This document shows positions 1 to 10,591 of a stretch of DNA of 64,000 bases, in pieces (within the stretch, counting starts at the first letter, position 1; every line of letters starts with the position of its first letter). Below the pieces are notes generated by a model that was given only the letters and a program-made list of their open reading frames with translations, did not search any database and was not told the DNA's origin. This DNA comes from Uranotaenia lowii (lineage: Eukaryota; Arthropoda; Insecta; Diptera; Culicidae), in NCBI RefSeq assembly GCF_029784155.1, contig NC_073693.1, positions 226,129,094-226,193,093 of the forward strand, given 5' to 3'. The position numbers and the translations under genes were made by a program.

Positions 1-383
1 AGACCCTCCGCATCATTTAGCACATCACAACATTTGAGCACTGCAATACCATAAGAACTGCAGCTTTCGGCAAACCTCCGCGCCTTGCGCACTAAATCAA
101 TCAGGACATTCCACTGCGCCATCTTCGAGACTGCATCACAGCAACAATAATATTGCCACTAACGTTCTTGCCCTCGCACCATCGTCCATGTGCCGTCATT
201 CTTGCGCCATCGTCCTCGTCCTCGCATCTCCGGTTCTTACACTTCCCTTCCCTGGGATTAGTGCTCCTGTCACGGTCGCCGGTCTAGATTATCACTGATT
301 GCCTGTCCATCCTAGACTAACTCTTGCTCTAGAGAGATCACTGTATTTATACTCTCGTTTACCTTGCTCTCGCCACTCATGGA
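1..383. other. C-rich sequence upstream of LINE fragment, no gene seen
   Basis: No open frame or recognisable motif was found here. The stretch is C-rich on the plus strand, with loose repeats of CCATCGTCC and CTCGC. It may be the flank of the truncated retrotransposon that follows or rearranged sequence from it, but nothing shows which. Confidence 0.4.
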
Positions 384-1433
384 TTGCTACGACGTGGGAT
401 TATCTTCTATCAGGATACCACAAACCATAATATTGCTATCGCAAAGCCTGGACGCTTAGGATTCTGCGGAGTTCCACTGGATTGGTTCCGGAGTTATCTA
501 ACGGGACGGAAGTTATCCGTTCGAACTGGTGAATCCAGTTCCAGGCAATTCGCTGCCCTCTCAGGAGTGCCCCAAGGAAGTCATTTAGGACCGATAATTT
601 TTATAATCTTTTTCAATGACGCACTCTCGCTTCTTGACGGCACAAAACTCGCTTACGCTGATGATCTGAAACTTTTTCACGGCATAAACAACCAAGATGA
701 CATCGACTTTTTACAGCAGCAATTATCCGTATTTGCTCACTGGTGCGACATTAACAGCCTGCCATTGAACCGCAGCAAATGCATAATTATATCATTTTCC
801 CGTAAGTGGCACACTATTCATACGGAGTACATCCTTGGAGACGAAACCATCATCCGAGTGGACCACATTAATGATCAAGGAGTTATCCTCGATCAACGGC
901 TGGAGTTCAAGACTCACACGAACTATGTTGTTGACAAAGCTTCTAGAAACCTTGGATTCCTGTTTCGCATCGCCAAAGACTTCAAAGACGTGTACTGCCT
1001 TAAAAGTCTATATTGCTGCATAGTTCGTTCCATTCTCGAGTAAGCATCCGCTGTTTGGTGCATCTTCTATCAGAACGGAAATGAACAAATTCAGGCTATC
1101 CAGCGCCGCTTCTTGCGGTATGCCCTACGTCACTTGAATTGGCAAGATCCGTTTCGACTGCCAAGCTACCAAAATCGTTTCCGCCTCATAGACTCGGATA
1201 CGTTTCAAGTTCGTAGAAATGCAACTCGAGCTCTGGTTGTGGCTGATCTTCTAACATCGATGATATACTCTCCCGCGCTGCTGGAGACTGTCTCTCTCAG
1301 TGTACGACCCTGTGAACTAAAAAACCAGCATTTACAGCTCTGCGTTTCCATTCGCCTGAACAATTATGGGGCCAACAGCGCTTTTGTCGGAATCTTTAAA
1401 ACGATCGTCGCCACGGCACCCATATTCAGGTGA
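384..1433 (+). pseudogene. Non-LTR retrotransposon reverse transcriptase fragment, one internal stop
   Basis: This is the C-terminal half of a LINE ORF2, the enzyme that copies element RNA at a nicked chromosomal target. One frame runs from about 384 to the TGA at 1431-1433 with a single internal TAA at 1041-1043. Visible RT motifs are RLGF and LDWFRSYLTGRK (finger/palm), SGVPQGS at about 561-581, the catalytic YADD at 654-665, and a thumb-like segment containing LNRSKC. After the stop the frame continues with RRFLRYALRHL, typical of the region beyond RT. The N-terminal endonuclease and early RT motifs are missing, so this is a 5'-truncated copy. The stop falls where related elements usually carry a tyrosine, so it looks like a point lesion. 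The clade (Jockey/CR1/I-like) cannot be fixed by eye. No ATG start is implied; the coding remnant probably begins near 411. Confidence 0.85.
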
Positions 1434-1755
1434 CGGGTGTATTTACTGGGGGGCCCCATCACATCAAAAAGCGTGTGACGCTCTCTTACTTGAGTTCACC
1501 GCTCAGCTTCGCCACACTTTTCGAATATGAGAGTTCTCCCCCTTTGCTTCTTCTCTCTGAAAATTTCTTTGGGCCCGGCTAGTGAAACTACCAAAATGAG
1601 CATGGCGACGAACGTGTTACGGCACTACGATTATTACCATCTCAGGATGCTAACCGCTCGACCACTGAGGAGTTGTTGAGAGAGCTAGCTTCATTATCGT
1701 TTATGCGAGACCTTTGGCGAATGAAGCGGGAATAAAAGTTATCCCAAAAAAAAAA
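1434..1755 (+). mobile_element. 3' untranslated tail of LINE fragment with poly-A
   Basis: The sequence after the ORF stop carries an AATAAA signal at 1731-1736 and ends in a run of ten A at 1746-1755, as expected for the 3' end of a reverse-transcribed LINE. It fixes the plus orientation and the right boundary of the 5'-truncated insertion. I found no convincing target-site duplication because the left boundary is unclear. Confidence 0.65.
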
Positions 1756-3420
1756 TAGTTCTCCGCTGTGAACTTACCCCCAAATCTAAATATGCTATGA
1801 TGGAGGTAATAGAATCAGATTCGTTAACAACAAAACCCCCCAAAAAACAGTTCTCCGCTTGAAGAACAAGTTTGGCATATTGGCAAGCTGTGATTTTTTC
1901 ACTAACTTAACTTGTCGATATCGAACTCAGATTTTGGGGGTGGCAGTTCTCAAGTTTAGGTATTTTCGATTTTCAGTGTTTGTTTACCTTTTTTGGTTCA
2001 TTTTTTAAAAATAATTTCTCGTTTATCGAGAAATTTCTTGTCACCGTCGCCAAATGTGCACACGTGCTCGCAGCTCGGGAGCTTGGAAGCCGCACTGGAG
2101 AGCACCCAGATCACTGCTGACTTGCTCGCTTTCTAGCAGACTGACTGACGGACTGCTTGGGGTGAATGACCCGATGTCAGTTTTTTCCTTGATTTTTTGC
2201 ATTCAAGATTTATGGTCTTGGTTGGTACTAATAAACACCTTAAATTATTTGTAGTTACTCTTAAAAATTTTACATATCATTTGTTTTTGGTAAACATTCT
2301 GAAATCCGTTATTATTAACGAATCTCGTAACGATACTGTAGTAATGCAATTTTCAGTAGTTTAATGGGTCATGATCTTGAGGAGCATAGTTGCAAAACCT
2401 AAAGAAAAACTAGATGAGCCAATCAAATAAATTTAAATTCCGCATGTTACTTTTCGCAGGTCACTAAATGTTGATATGTTCTAGATTTGTTTAGATGATA
2501 AAAAATTATTACATTCATATGTTTTTCAATTGAGAAAAAACTTTTAATTTGAATCTTTCTTTTGAACTGGATTTTCTATTACATCCAAACAAATGAAATC
2601 ATTTTTATATTTGAAAGAAAAAATTTAATCATGAAGTGGTTAATTAGTTTTTTTACTGTTTCAGTTATTTTAATCAAAACCAAATAATTTCCTCTGAAAA
2701 TTCAGATTGCTGATACATTTGTTTGTGATTTACCCCGAAAAACATCGCGTTATTATGTGATGAGATTTCATGAATTTCAAATTCAACAAGCAAATTTCAC
2801 TGTCCTTATGGTTATATCAGGATGAACATTTGCATCAACAAAGCCACGATTGTTCTCAAAACCGAACCCAGAATTTTTCACCTAGAGTCATGTTCTCCGT
2901 CACCATAAAACTGGCTTACCGCTGGAAAACTTCCTCATCTCAAGTCACAGGAATAGCGTACGCGCGTATGAACCTAATTCAATGATGATGAAACCACTTT
3001 GTTGTTCCCAGAAGCGCTCTCGGAGTCATAACTTTCCCTTCCCATCACATTCCAGTGTGGACGGGACACGTCATACAAGCCTCGGGAAAGCTGTTGAATC
3101 TTTGAGCCAGTCGCTATTCCTAGCCCACATCGTACATTCACTCACTCACTCGCATGAGAGTAGGGATCATCAATTCTGCGTAAATTCATCGTCACTGGCT
3201 AAATTTGCTGCCTTATTTAGCCATCAACATCGTCATACATTGTTCAGCGGCCGGAATAAGAGCCTTTTCAAGTGGGTTCACAATTCTCGAGAAAGGGAAA
3301 ATTTAGTTGAATTGAAAACACAATTTCGGTGACGATAATGGGCTGAAAATACTTGCCAAACAAAGTCCGACTAAAAGAAAATGAGCAATTATTGTGAATA
3401 TAAACAGATAAAATATATAA
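1756..3420. other. Intergenic, no gene seen
   Basis: The stretch is AT-rich with a few short open frames (for example 2982-3332 plus) that lack domain-like composition. The string AGTTCTCCGCT occurs just after the LINE tail (about 1758) and again near 1850, which may mark a small duplication. Nothing else could be supported. Confidence 0.5.
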
Positions 3421-4600
3421 AGAATTAAAGAAACCAAAAGGGAAAATAAGTTAGAAGAAAGAAAAAATGTAAAACAAGTAAAAAAAGGAAGGAAAATGGA
3501 AAAAAAGGAAAAATTGAAAGTGACTTCAGTAACTGTAATAAGAGAAAGTTAAAAAAGAATCTGATTAAACAAATCAAAAAGGGAAAAAATAAACACAAAA
3601 AAACTACAAAAAACAAAAATATAAAGTTTTAAAAAAGATTTAGGAAAAAAAAAGAATATATGAGAGAATAAAACCGAAACAAAAGTGAAAAACAAGAGGG
3701 AATTTGAAGCCAGTGAAAATTCATCAAGTAAATAATTCAATGGAAATGAAAAAATGAAAAAAAAGTATACCAAAATGATGCAAATGGCAGAAAAAGAGAT
3801 AAAATCGAAGGAAATGCAGGAATGAAGCAAAAAAAGAGGAAAAAGGAAATCATACAAAAAATACCAAAAGAAATCTATGGCAGCAAGAAAAAAACCTTTT
3901 GAAATTATTAAAATGTGTATCAAACATTGTTATGATGGAAATCAGTCTTAAACCAATAAGAAAAAAAATCAAGCGAGAAAATACTGAAAAGAAGAACATG
4001 ACAAAGAAGAGTAAAAAGAAATAAAAGCAAGACACCAAAAAATACCCAAAAAAAAACAAAACACAACATAAAAAATTAAAGAATTATAAAGAAGATTATG
4101 ATAACAGAGAACAAAAGGAAATAAAAGTAAGACATCGAAGAATATCGAAAAAACACACGAAACAAAAGAAGAATAACAGACAAAAGAAGAGAACAATATA
4201 GGAAAAATGAAATTAATTTTGAAAAATTGATGAAGAAGAAAAGTAAGATAAAAATTGAGAAGGTAACAAGCGCAGCAAAGAAACAATAAAGAAACAAGCC
4301 ATGTAGAAAAGATTCAGAAAAAATGTTTGAAGTTTTGAGAATGAAAAAAAAGTCCGACAAAGCGAAAAGAATTAAGAAAAAATTTGAAAAAGAGAAAAAA
4401 AAAATTTAAAAATTATATATAACAGAAATGAATGGAAATAACATAAAAAATATCAAAAAATATAAGTAACAGTGTAAGACAAATAACGTTAAACAGTGCA
4501 ATTTAAAGAGTGATAAATGAATTGGAAGAACAATAAAAAACCCAAAACTTATTTTGAAACTAAAAGGCAAAAGGAAAGGAGAAAACGACGAAAGGCAAAA
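3421..4600. repeat. Purine/A-rich low-complexity block
   Basis: The plus strand is dominated by A with scattered G and almost no C or long T runs (AAAAAG/GAAAA-type words). The strand bias keeps the minus strand free of stops for long stretches and produces artefactual open frames rich in Phe, Leu and Ser. It runs directly into the GGCAAAC/GGCAAAA arrays, so it may be older, decayed material of the same purine-rich kind. Confidence 0.75.
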
Positions 4601-5006
4601 GAAAACAGTAAACGGCAAACAGCAAACAGCAAACAGCAAACAGCAAACAGCAAAACGGCAAACGGCAAACGGCAAACGACAAACGGCAAACGGCAAACGG
4701 CAAACGGCAAAAGGCAAAAGGCAAAAAGTAAACGGAAAAAGGCAAAAGGAAAACAGCAAACGGCAAACGGCAAACGGAAAACGAAAAACGGAAAACGAAA
4801 AAAGGCAAACGGCCAAAGGCAAACAGCAAACACCAAAACGAAAACGGCAAAAAGCAAAGGGCAAAAAGAAAACGGAAAAAGGCAAAAGGAAAACAGCAAA
4901 CGGCAAACGGCAAACGGCAAACGGCAAACGGCAAAAGGCAAACGGCAAACGTCAAACGGAAAACGGAAAACGAAACACGGAAAACGGCAAACGGCAATCG
5001 GCTAAC
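4601..5006. repeat. Degenerate heptanucleotide array, GGCAAAC variant
   Basis: Seven-base units of the form GGCAAAC, AGCAAAC and GGAAAAC alternate with GGCAAAA units. The disorder contrasts with the almost perfect array that follows and suggests an older, less homogenised edge of the same satellite. Confidence 0.9.
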
Positions 5007-7589
5007 GGCAAAAGGCAAAAGGCAAAAGGCAAAAGGCAAAAGGCAAAAGGCAAAAGGCAAAAGGCAAAAGGCAAAAGGCAAAAGGCAAAAGGCAAAAGGC
5101 AAAAGGCAAAAGGCAAAAGGCAAAAGGCAAAAGGCAAAAGGCAAAAGGCAAAAGGCAAAAGGCAAAAGGCAAAAGGCAAAAGGCAAAAGGCAAAAGGCAA
5201 AAGGCAAAAGGCAAAAGGCAAAAGGCAAAAGGCAAAAGGCAAAAGGCAAAAGGCAAAAGGCAAAAGGCAAAAGGCAAAAGGCAAAAGGCAAAAGGCAAAA
5301 GGCAAAAGGCAAAAGGCAAAAGGCAAAAGGCAAAAGGCAAAAGGCAAAAGGCAAAAGGCAAAAGGCAAAAGGCAAAAGGCAAAAGGCAAAAGGCAAAAGG
5401 CAAAAGGCAAAAGGCAAAAGGCAAAAGGCAAAAGGCAAAAGGCAAAAGGCAAAAGGCAAAAGGCAAAAGGCAAAAGGCAAAAGGCAAAAGGCAAAAGGCA
5501 AAAGGCAAAAGGCAAAAGGCAAAAGGCAAAAGGCAAAAGGCAAAAGGCAAAAGGCAAAAGGCAAAAGGCAAAAGGCAAAAGGCAAAAGGCAAAAGGCAAA
5601 AGGCAAAAGGCAAAAGGCAAAAGGCAAAAGGCAAAAGGCAAAAGGCAAAAGGCAAAAGGCAAAAGGCAAAAGGCAAAAGGCAAAAGGCAAAAGGCAAAAG
5701 GCAAAAGGCAAAAGGCAAAAGGCAAAAGGCAAAAGGCAAAAGGCAAAAGGCAAAAGGCAAAAGGCAAAAGGCAAAAGGCAAAAGGCAAAAGGCAAAAGGC
5801 AAAAGGCAAAAGGCAAAAGGCAAAAGGCAAAAGGCAAAAGGCAAAAGGCAAAAGGCAAAAGGCAAAAGGCAAAAGGCAAAAGGCAAAAGGCAAAAGGCAA
5901 AAGGCAAAAGGCAAAAGGCAAAAGGCAAAAGGCAAAAGGCAAAAGGCAAAAGGCAAAAGGCAAAAGGCAAAAGGCAAAAGGCAAAAGGCAAAAGGCAAAA
6001 GGCAAAAGGCAAAAGGCAAAAGGCAAAAGGCAAAAGGCAAAAGGCAAAAGGCAAAAGGCAAAAGGCAAAAGGCAAAAGGCAAAAGGCAAAAGGCAAAAGG
6101 CAAAAGGCAAAAGGCAAAAGGCAAAAGGCAAAAGGCAAAAGGCAAAAGGCAAAAGGCAAAAGGCAAAAGGCAAAAGGCAAAAGGCAAAAGGCAAAAGGCA
6201 AAAGGCAAAAGGCAAAAGGCAAAAGGCAAAAGGCAAAAGGCAAAAGGCAAAAGGCAAAAGGCAAAAGGCAAAAGGCAAAAGGCAAAAGGCAAAAGGCAAA
6301 AGGCAAAAGGCAAAAGGCAAAAGGCAAAAGGCAAAAGGCAAAAGGCAAAAGGCAAAAGGCAAAAGGCAAAAGGCAAAAGGCAAAAGGCAAAAGGCAAAAG
6401 GCAAAAGGCAAAAGGCAAAAGGCAAAAGGCAAAAGGCAAAAGGCAAAAGGCAAAAGGCAAAAGGCAAAAGGCAAAAGGCAAAAGGCAAAAGGCAAAAGGC
6501 AAAAGGCAAAAGGCAAAAGGCAAAAGGCAAAAGGCAAAAGGCAAAAGGCAAAAGGCAAAAGGCAAAAGGCAAAAGGCAAAAGGCAAAAGGCAAAAGGCAA
6601 AAGGCAAAAGGCAAAAGGCAAAAGGCAAAAGGCAAAAGGCAAAAGGCAAAAGGCAAAAGGCAAAAGGCAAAAGGCAAAAGGCAAAAGGCAAAAGGCAAAA
6701 GGCAAAAGGCAAAAGGCAAAAGGCAAAAGGCAAAAGGCAAAAGGCAAAAGGCAAAAGGCAAAAGGCAAAAGGCAAAAGGCAAAAGGCAAAAGGCAAAAGG
6801 CAAAAGGCAAAAGGCAAAAGGCAAAAGGCAAAAGGCAAAAGGCAAAAGGCAAAAGGCAAAAGGCAAAAGGCAAAAGGCAAAAGGCAAAAGGCAAAAGGCA
6901 AAAGGCAAAAGGCAAAAGGCAAAAGGCAAAAGGCAAAAGGCAAAAGGCAAAAGGCAAAAGGCAAAAGGCAAAAGGCAAAAGGCAAAAGGCAAAAGGCAAA
7001 AGGCAAAAGGCAAAAGGCAAAAGGCAAAAGGCAAAAGGCAAAAGGCAAAAGGCAAAAGGCAAAAGGCAAAAGGCAAAAGGCAAAAGGCAAAAGGCAAAAG
7101 GCAAAAGGCAAAAGGCAAAAGGCAAAAGGCAAAAGGCAAAAGGCAAAAGGCAAAAGGCAAAAGGCAAAAGGCAAAAGGCAAAAGGCAAAAGGCAAAAGGC
7201 AAAAGGCAAAAGGCAAAAGGCAAAAGGCAAAAGGCAAAAGGCAAAAGGCAAAAGGCAAAAGGCAAAAGGCAAAAGGCAAAAGGCAAAAGGCAAAAGGCAA
7301 AAGGCAAAAGGCAAAAGGCAAAAGGCAAAAGGCAAAAGGCAAAAGGCAAAAGGCAAAAGGCAAAAGGCAAAAGGCAAAAGGCAAAAGGCAAAAGGCAAAA
7401 GGCAAAAGGCAAAAGGCAAAAGGCAAAAGGCAAAAGGCAAAAGGCAAAAGGCAAAAGGCAAAAGGCAAAAGGCAAAAGGCAAAAGGCAAAAGGCAAAAGG
7501 CAAAAGGCAAAAGGCAAAAGGCAAAAGGCAAAAGGCAAAATGCAAAAGGCAAAAGGCAAAAGGCAAAAGGCAAAAGGCAAAAGGCAAAA
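5007..7589. repeat. (GGCAAAA)n heptanucleotide satellite, about 369 near-perfect units
   Basis: 2583 bases fit 369 units of the 7-mer GGCAAAA with one substitution noticed (G to T at 7541). The unit has no stop codon in any frame of either strand, so thousand-residue frames appear on both strands (KGKRQKA-type plus, LLPFAFC-type minus). These are by-products of the repeat. The degree of homogeneity implies recent expansion by slippage or unequal exchange, or an assembly effect; true copy number may differ from that shown. Confidence 0.97.
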
Positions 7590-8800
7590 GGGCAAAATGG
7601 CAAAAGGGCAAAAGGGTAAAAGGGCAAAACGGCAAAAGGGTAAAAGAGCAAAGAGCTAAAAGAACAAAGGGCAAAAGGGCAAAAGGGCAAAAGGGCAAAA
7701 GAGCAAAATGGCAAAAGGGCAAAAGGGCAAAACGGCAAAAGGGCAAAGAGCTTAAAGAACAAAGGGCAAAGAGCTTAAAGAACAAAGGGCAAAAGGGCAA
7801 AAGAGCAAAAGGGCAAAGGGCAAAAGAGCAAAAGAGTAAAAGGGTAAAAGGGCAAAAGGGCAAAAGGGCAAAAGGGCAAAAAGGCAAAAGGGCAAAAGGG
7901 CAAATGGCAAAAAGCAAAAGGGCAAAAGGGCAAAAGGGGAAAAGGCAAAAGGGCACATGGGCAAAAGAGCAAAAGGGCAAAAGGACAAAAGGGCAAACGG
8001 GCAAAAGGGTAAATAGGCAAAAGGGCAAGATGGCAAAAGGGTAAAAGGGCAAGAAGGTGAAAGGGCAAAAGAGCAAAACGGCAAAAGAGCAAAAGGGCAT
8101 AAGGGCATACGGGCAAAAGGGCAAAAGGGCAAAAGGGCAAAAGGGCAAAAGGGCAAAAGGGCAAAAGGGCAAAAGGGTAAAAGGGCAAAGAGCTAAAAGA
8201 ACAAAAGGGCAAGAGGGCAAAATGGCAAAAGGGCAAAAGGGCAAAAGGGCAAAACGGCAAAACGGCAAAACGGCAAAAGGGCAAAAGGGTAAAAGGGCAA
8301 AGAGCTAAAAGAACAGAAGGGCAAAAGGGCAAAAGGGCAAAAGGGCAAAAGGGCAAAAGGGCAAAAGGGCAAAAGGGCAAAAGGGCAAAATGGCAAAAGG
8401 GCAAAAGGGCAAAAGGGCAAAAGGGCAAAAGGGCAAAAGGGCAAAAGAGCAAAAGGGCAAAAGGGCAAAAGGGCAAAAGGGAAAGAAGGCAAGTAGGCAA
8501 AAGGGCTAAAGGACAAAAGGGCAAAAGGGCAAAAGGGCAAAAGGGTAAAAGGGCAAAAGGGCAAGAAGGCAAAAGGGTAAAAGGGCAAGAAGGTAAAAGG
8601 GCATGAAGGTTAAAGGGCAAAAGGGCAAAAGGGCAAAGGGCAAAAGAGCAAAAGGGCATAAGGGCTTACGGGCAAAAGGGCAAAAGGGCAAAAGGCAAAA
8701 AGGGCAAAAGGGCAAAAGGACAAAAGGAAGTAGGGCAAAAGAGCAAAAGGACAAAAGGGCAAAAGGGCAAAAGGGCAAAAAAGCAAAAGGGCAAACAGCA
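7590..8800. repeat. (GGGCAAAA)n octanucleotide variant array
   Basis: The unit lengthens by one G to the 8-mer GGGCAAAA, with frequent variants such as GAGCAAAA, GGGTAAAA, GGGCAAGA and AGAGCTAAAAGAAC insertions. Some blocks containing AAGAGCTAAAAGAAC recur at several places, suggesting a higher-order arrangement. It directly abuts the perfect heptamer array, so one array probably derived from the other by a single-base unit change. Confidence 0.93.
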
Positions 8801-9237
8801 AACGTCATATGGGGCAAACGGCAAAGGGCAAAATAGAAAAAAAGGCAAACGGCAAATTCAGGGCAACGTGGTAACAGGGCAAAAGGGAGAAGAGCAAATT
8901 TTAAACAAGACAAAGGGATAAAGGGCAAACAGCAAACGGCAAGGGGCAAAAGAGAAAAAAGGCAAAAATCAAAAGGGCAAAAGAGCAAAAGGTCAAAAGG
9001 GAAAAAGGGTAAAAGGGCAAACGGTTGATAGTGCAAAAGGGTTTTAAGGAAAAAGAGCAAAAGAGCAAAAAGAGAAAAAGGACTAAAGGGAAAAAGACAA
9101 AATGGCAAAAAGTAAAAGGGCAAGAAGAAAAACAGGCATATGACGAAAAGATGAAAAGGGAAAAATTGTTAAAGGGCAATATGGAAAAGGGCAACAGCCC
9201 AACAAACGAAAAGGCCTGAAGGATGAAAACTTGAATG
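8801..9237. repeat. Decayed edge of the GGGCAAAA array
   Basis: GGCAAAC, GGGCAAAA and AAAAGAGCAAAA words remain recognisable but are mixed with unrelated bases. The array fades out just before the LTR retrotransposon, whose target site lies at its edge. Confidence 0.75.
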
Positions 9238-9242
9238 GGAGG
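9238..9242. repeat. 5-bp target-site duplication, left copy (GGAGG)
   Basis: GGAGG directly precedes the 5' LTR and is repeated directly after the 3' LTR at 17758-17762. Five bases is a usual target duplication length for Ty3/Gypsy integrases. A perfect pair shows that both LTRs belong to one insertion event. Confidence 0.93.
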
Positions 9243-9437
9243 TGTAGAGATGAGCCGAGACGCGCTGGGAGAGCGAGAGAAAACATATTTATTCTTGATG
9301 CTTTACAAACACTGCTATGTCAAGTTAGTTGGCAAATGATTCTTGCTGCGTACAGTTGACTTAAATATAATTCTCCTACCGAAACGTTATCGCGTATTTT
9401 CTTGTATCCGGAATATCACAATTGACGGGATTCTACA
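9243..9437 (+). repeat. 5' LTR of the Gypsy element
   Basis: 195 bases from TGTAGAGATG to GGATTCTACA. It should contain the promoter and polyadenylation signals of the element; a TATA-like TTAAATATAA lies near 9360-9369, but start and R/U5 borders cannot be placed by eye. It matches the 3' LTR at 194 of 195 positions. Confidence 0.95.
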
Positions 9438-9439
9438 TT

Positions 9440-9456
9440 TGGCGCAGCCGAACGGA
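9440..9456 (+). promoter_or_regulatory. Primer binding site, resembles tRNA-Ser 3' end
   Basis: Two bases after the 5' LTR the sequence reads TGGCGCAGCCG. It starts with TGG (complement of CCA) as primer sites do, and is close to TGGCGCAGTCG, complementary to a serine tRNA 3' end used by several insect Gypsy elements. The exact tRNA is an inference. Confidence 0.7.
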
Positions 9457-9878
9457 TCTGAAGGTTCGTAGAAGTGTAATACTGTTCACAATCTAGGCGG
9501 TAAAACGGAAAACACAAAATTTATCAAATGCATGTGATTTTTTTTTCAATATGCAACATGGCGGCGTTGCACTAAAATGACTGACTAATTGAAGACCATT
9601 TAGAAGCTTTCAAAGTGTGCCACTGTTTGCTGTGGATATGTACAGTGTTGAAATTTGAAAGGCAAAAATAGAATAGGATTAATGTTCCCCAAGAAAGTGA
9701 AATTGTCGCAGACTCGTTCCAATTTTGAACTTGAAAACGCTGTTAGGTAGCCATATTGTGTGACTTCCACGGAAAAGGAATCGAGAACGAGAGCAAGGTT
9801 TTACCTGAGGTCAACTTATAATATGGTGTGTGTTTAACCAAATCACTAATACCGAAAAAGTTGAAGCGGAAAGATGAA

Positions 9879-10190
9879 TTCTAGTCTGGTTCAAACCATA
9901 GAGATAGAGGGATAAATATTTCTAGGCCAGTCTCTCCGACTGCAGAGAACGAGTAATATTAGCCCAGTCTTTTGACTGTAGAGGTGCAAAGGAAAATAAA
10001 AACGCAAATACCAGAGAGTGAACTGAGTGATACGTTTCTAGTCCAGTATTTTAACTGCAGAGAGAGATGATTTGTCGGACAAGGAACGCACACGTACACC
10101 CATAGAAAGTGAGAGGAATGATTCTAGCCCAGTATTTGAACTGTAGAGAGTGAAATAAATTTTAGTCCAGCTTGTAGGCTGTAGAGATAG
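9879..10190 (+). repeat. Array of six covarying mini-hairpins in the leader
   Basis: Six imperfect units begin near 9879, 9919, 9957, 10035, 10121 and 10160. Each reads roughly TCTAGYCCAGT, a loop of 4-6 bases, then ACTGYAGAG. The stem differs between copies but stays paired: TGGT/ACCA in copy 1, CAGTC/GACTG in copies 2 and 3, CAGT/ACTG in 4 and 5, CAGC/GCTG in 6. Spacings are about 40 or 80 bases; a decayed unit (CCAG...CTGAG) sits at about 10010 in one of the wide gaps. Pair-preserving change points to selection on RNA structure, for example Gag binding or genome packaging, but that role is inferred. Confidence 0.75.
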
Positions 10191-10591
10191 TGTAGAAGAG
10201 AAAATACAAATACCAATATGTGGAAACATGATGTGCATTTACACATTTAGAAATATTCTAAACTAGCCTTCATGACAGTATAAGTGGACAAACTCTCGTT
10301 TAACGGAACATTCTGAAACTAAGGAAACAGTCACCGTGTTGATTATTTTCGATCTGGCTTACATATGGTGGATATTTTTGTAGCATGATTTGAAGTTGTG
10401 AATATATGAAGATAATTTATGAAACTTGTATGACTGCAAACGTTAAGAATTTCTTCGATAGGGAGACAAAAAAAAACACATGCCTTACAGAAAAAAGGGA
10501 CAATTAATTTATTACCCACACTGCCCATCTTACACGTGATTGTTTTCAATGTGTTATTAAAATGTAAACATAATTTCTCTTTAGCAACAAC

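Larger units (their letters stand above)
9438..10591 (+). other. Long untranslated leader of the Gypsy element
   Basis: 1154 bases separate the LTR from the gag ATG with no long frame. It contains the hairpin array at 9879-10190 and ends with a splice-acceptor-like TTTCTCTTTAG (10574-10584) seven bases before the gag ATG. The acceptor suggests a possible leader intron, but no donor stands out. The length and structure are compatible with packaging or translation-control signals. Confidence 0.7.

Noticed and set aside
2982..3332. 116-codon plus-strand frame as a gene
   Set aside because: Composition is not protein-like, no motif is visible, and no supporting exon or promoter was seen.
3425..4360. 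Phe/Leu-rich minus-strand frames that look like membrane proteins
   Set aside because: The plus strand is almost pure A/G, so the complement encodes Phe, Leu and Ser without selection. Overlapping frames in all phases show the same bias.
5007..7589. CRISPR-like array
   Set aside because: There are no spacers; it is a simple tandem repeat in a eukaryotic genome.
4554..7619. Open frame of about 1000 codons (KGKRQKA-type) on the plus strand and similar ones on the minus strand
   Set aside because: The heptamer GGCAAAA has no stop in any frame, so all six frames are open by construction. There is no reason to think any is a gene.
7752..8659. Leu/Pro/Phe/Cys-rich frames of 130-290 codons on the minus strand
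   Set aside because: They are translations of the GGGCAAAA array and shift with its unit length.
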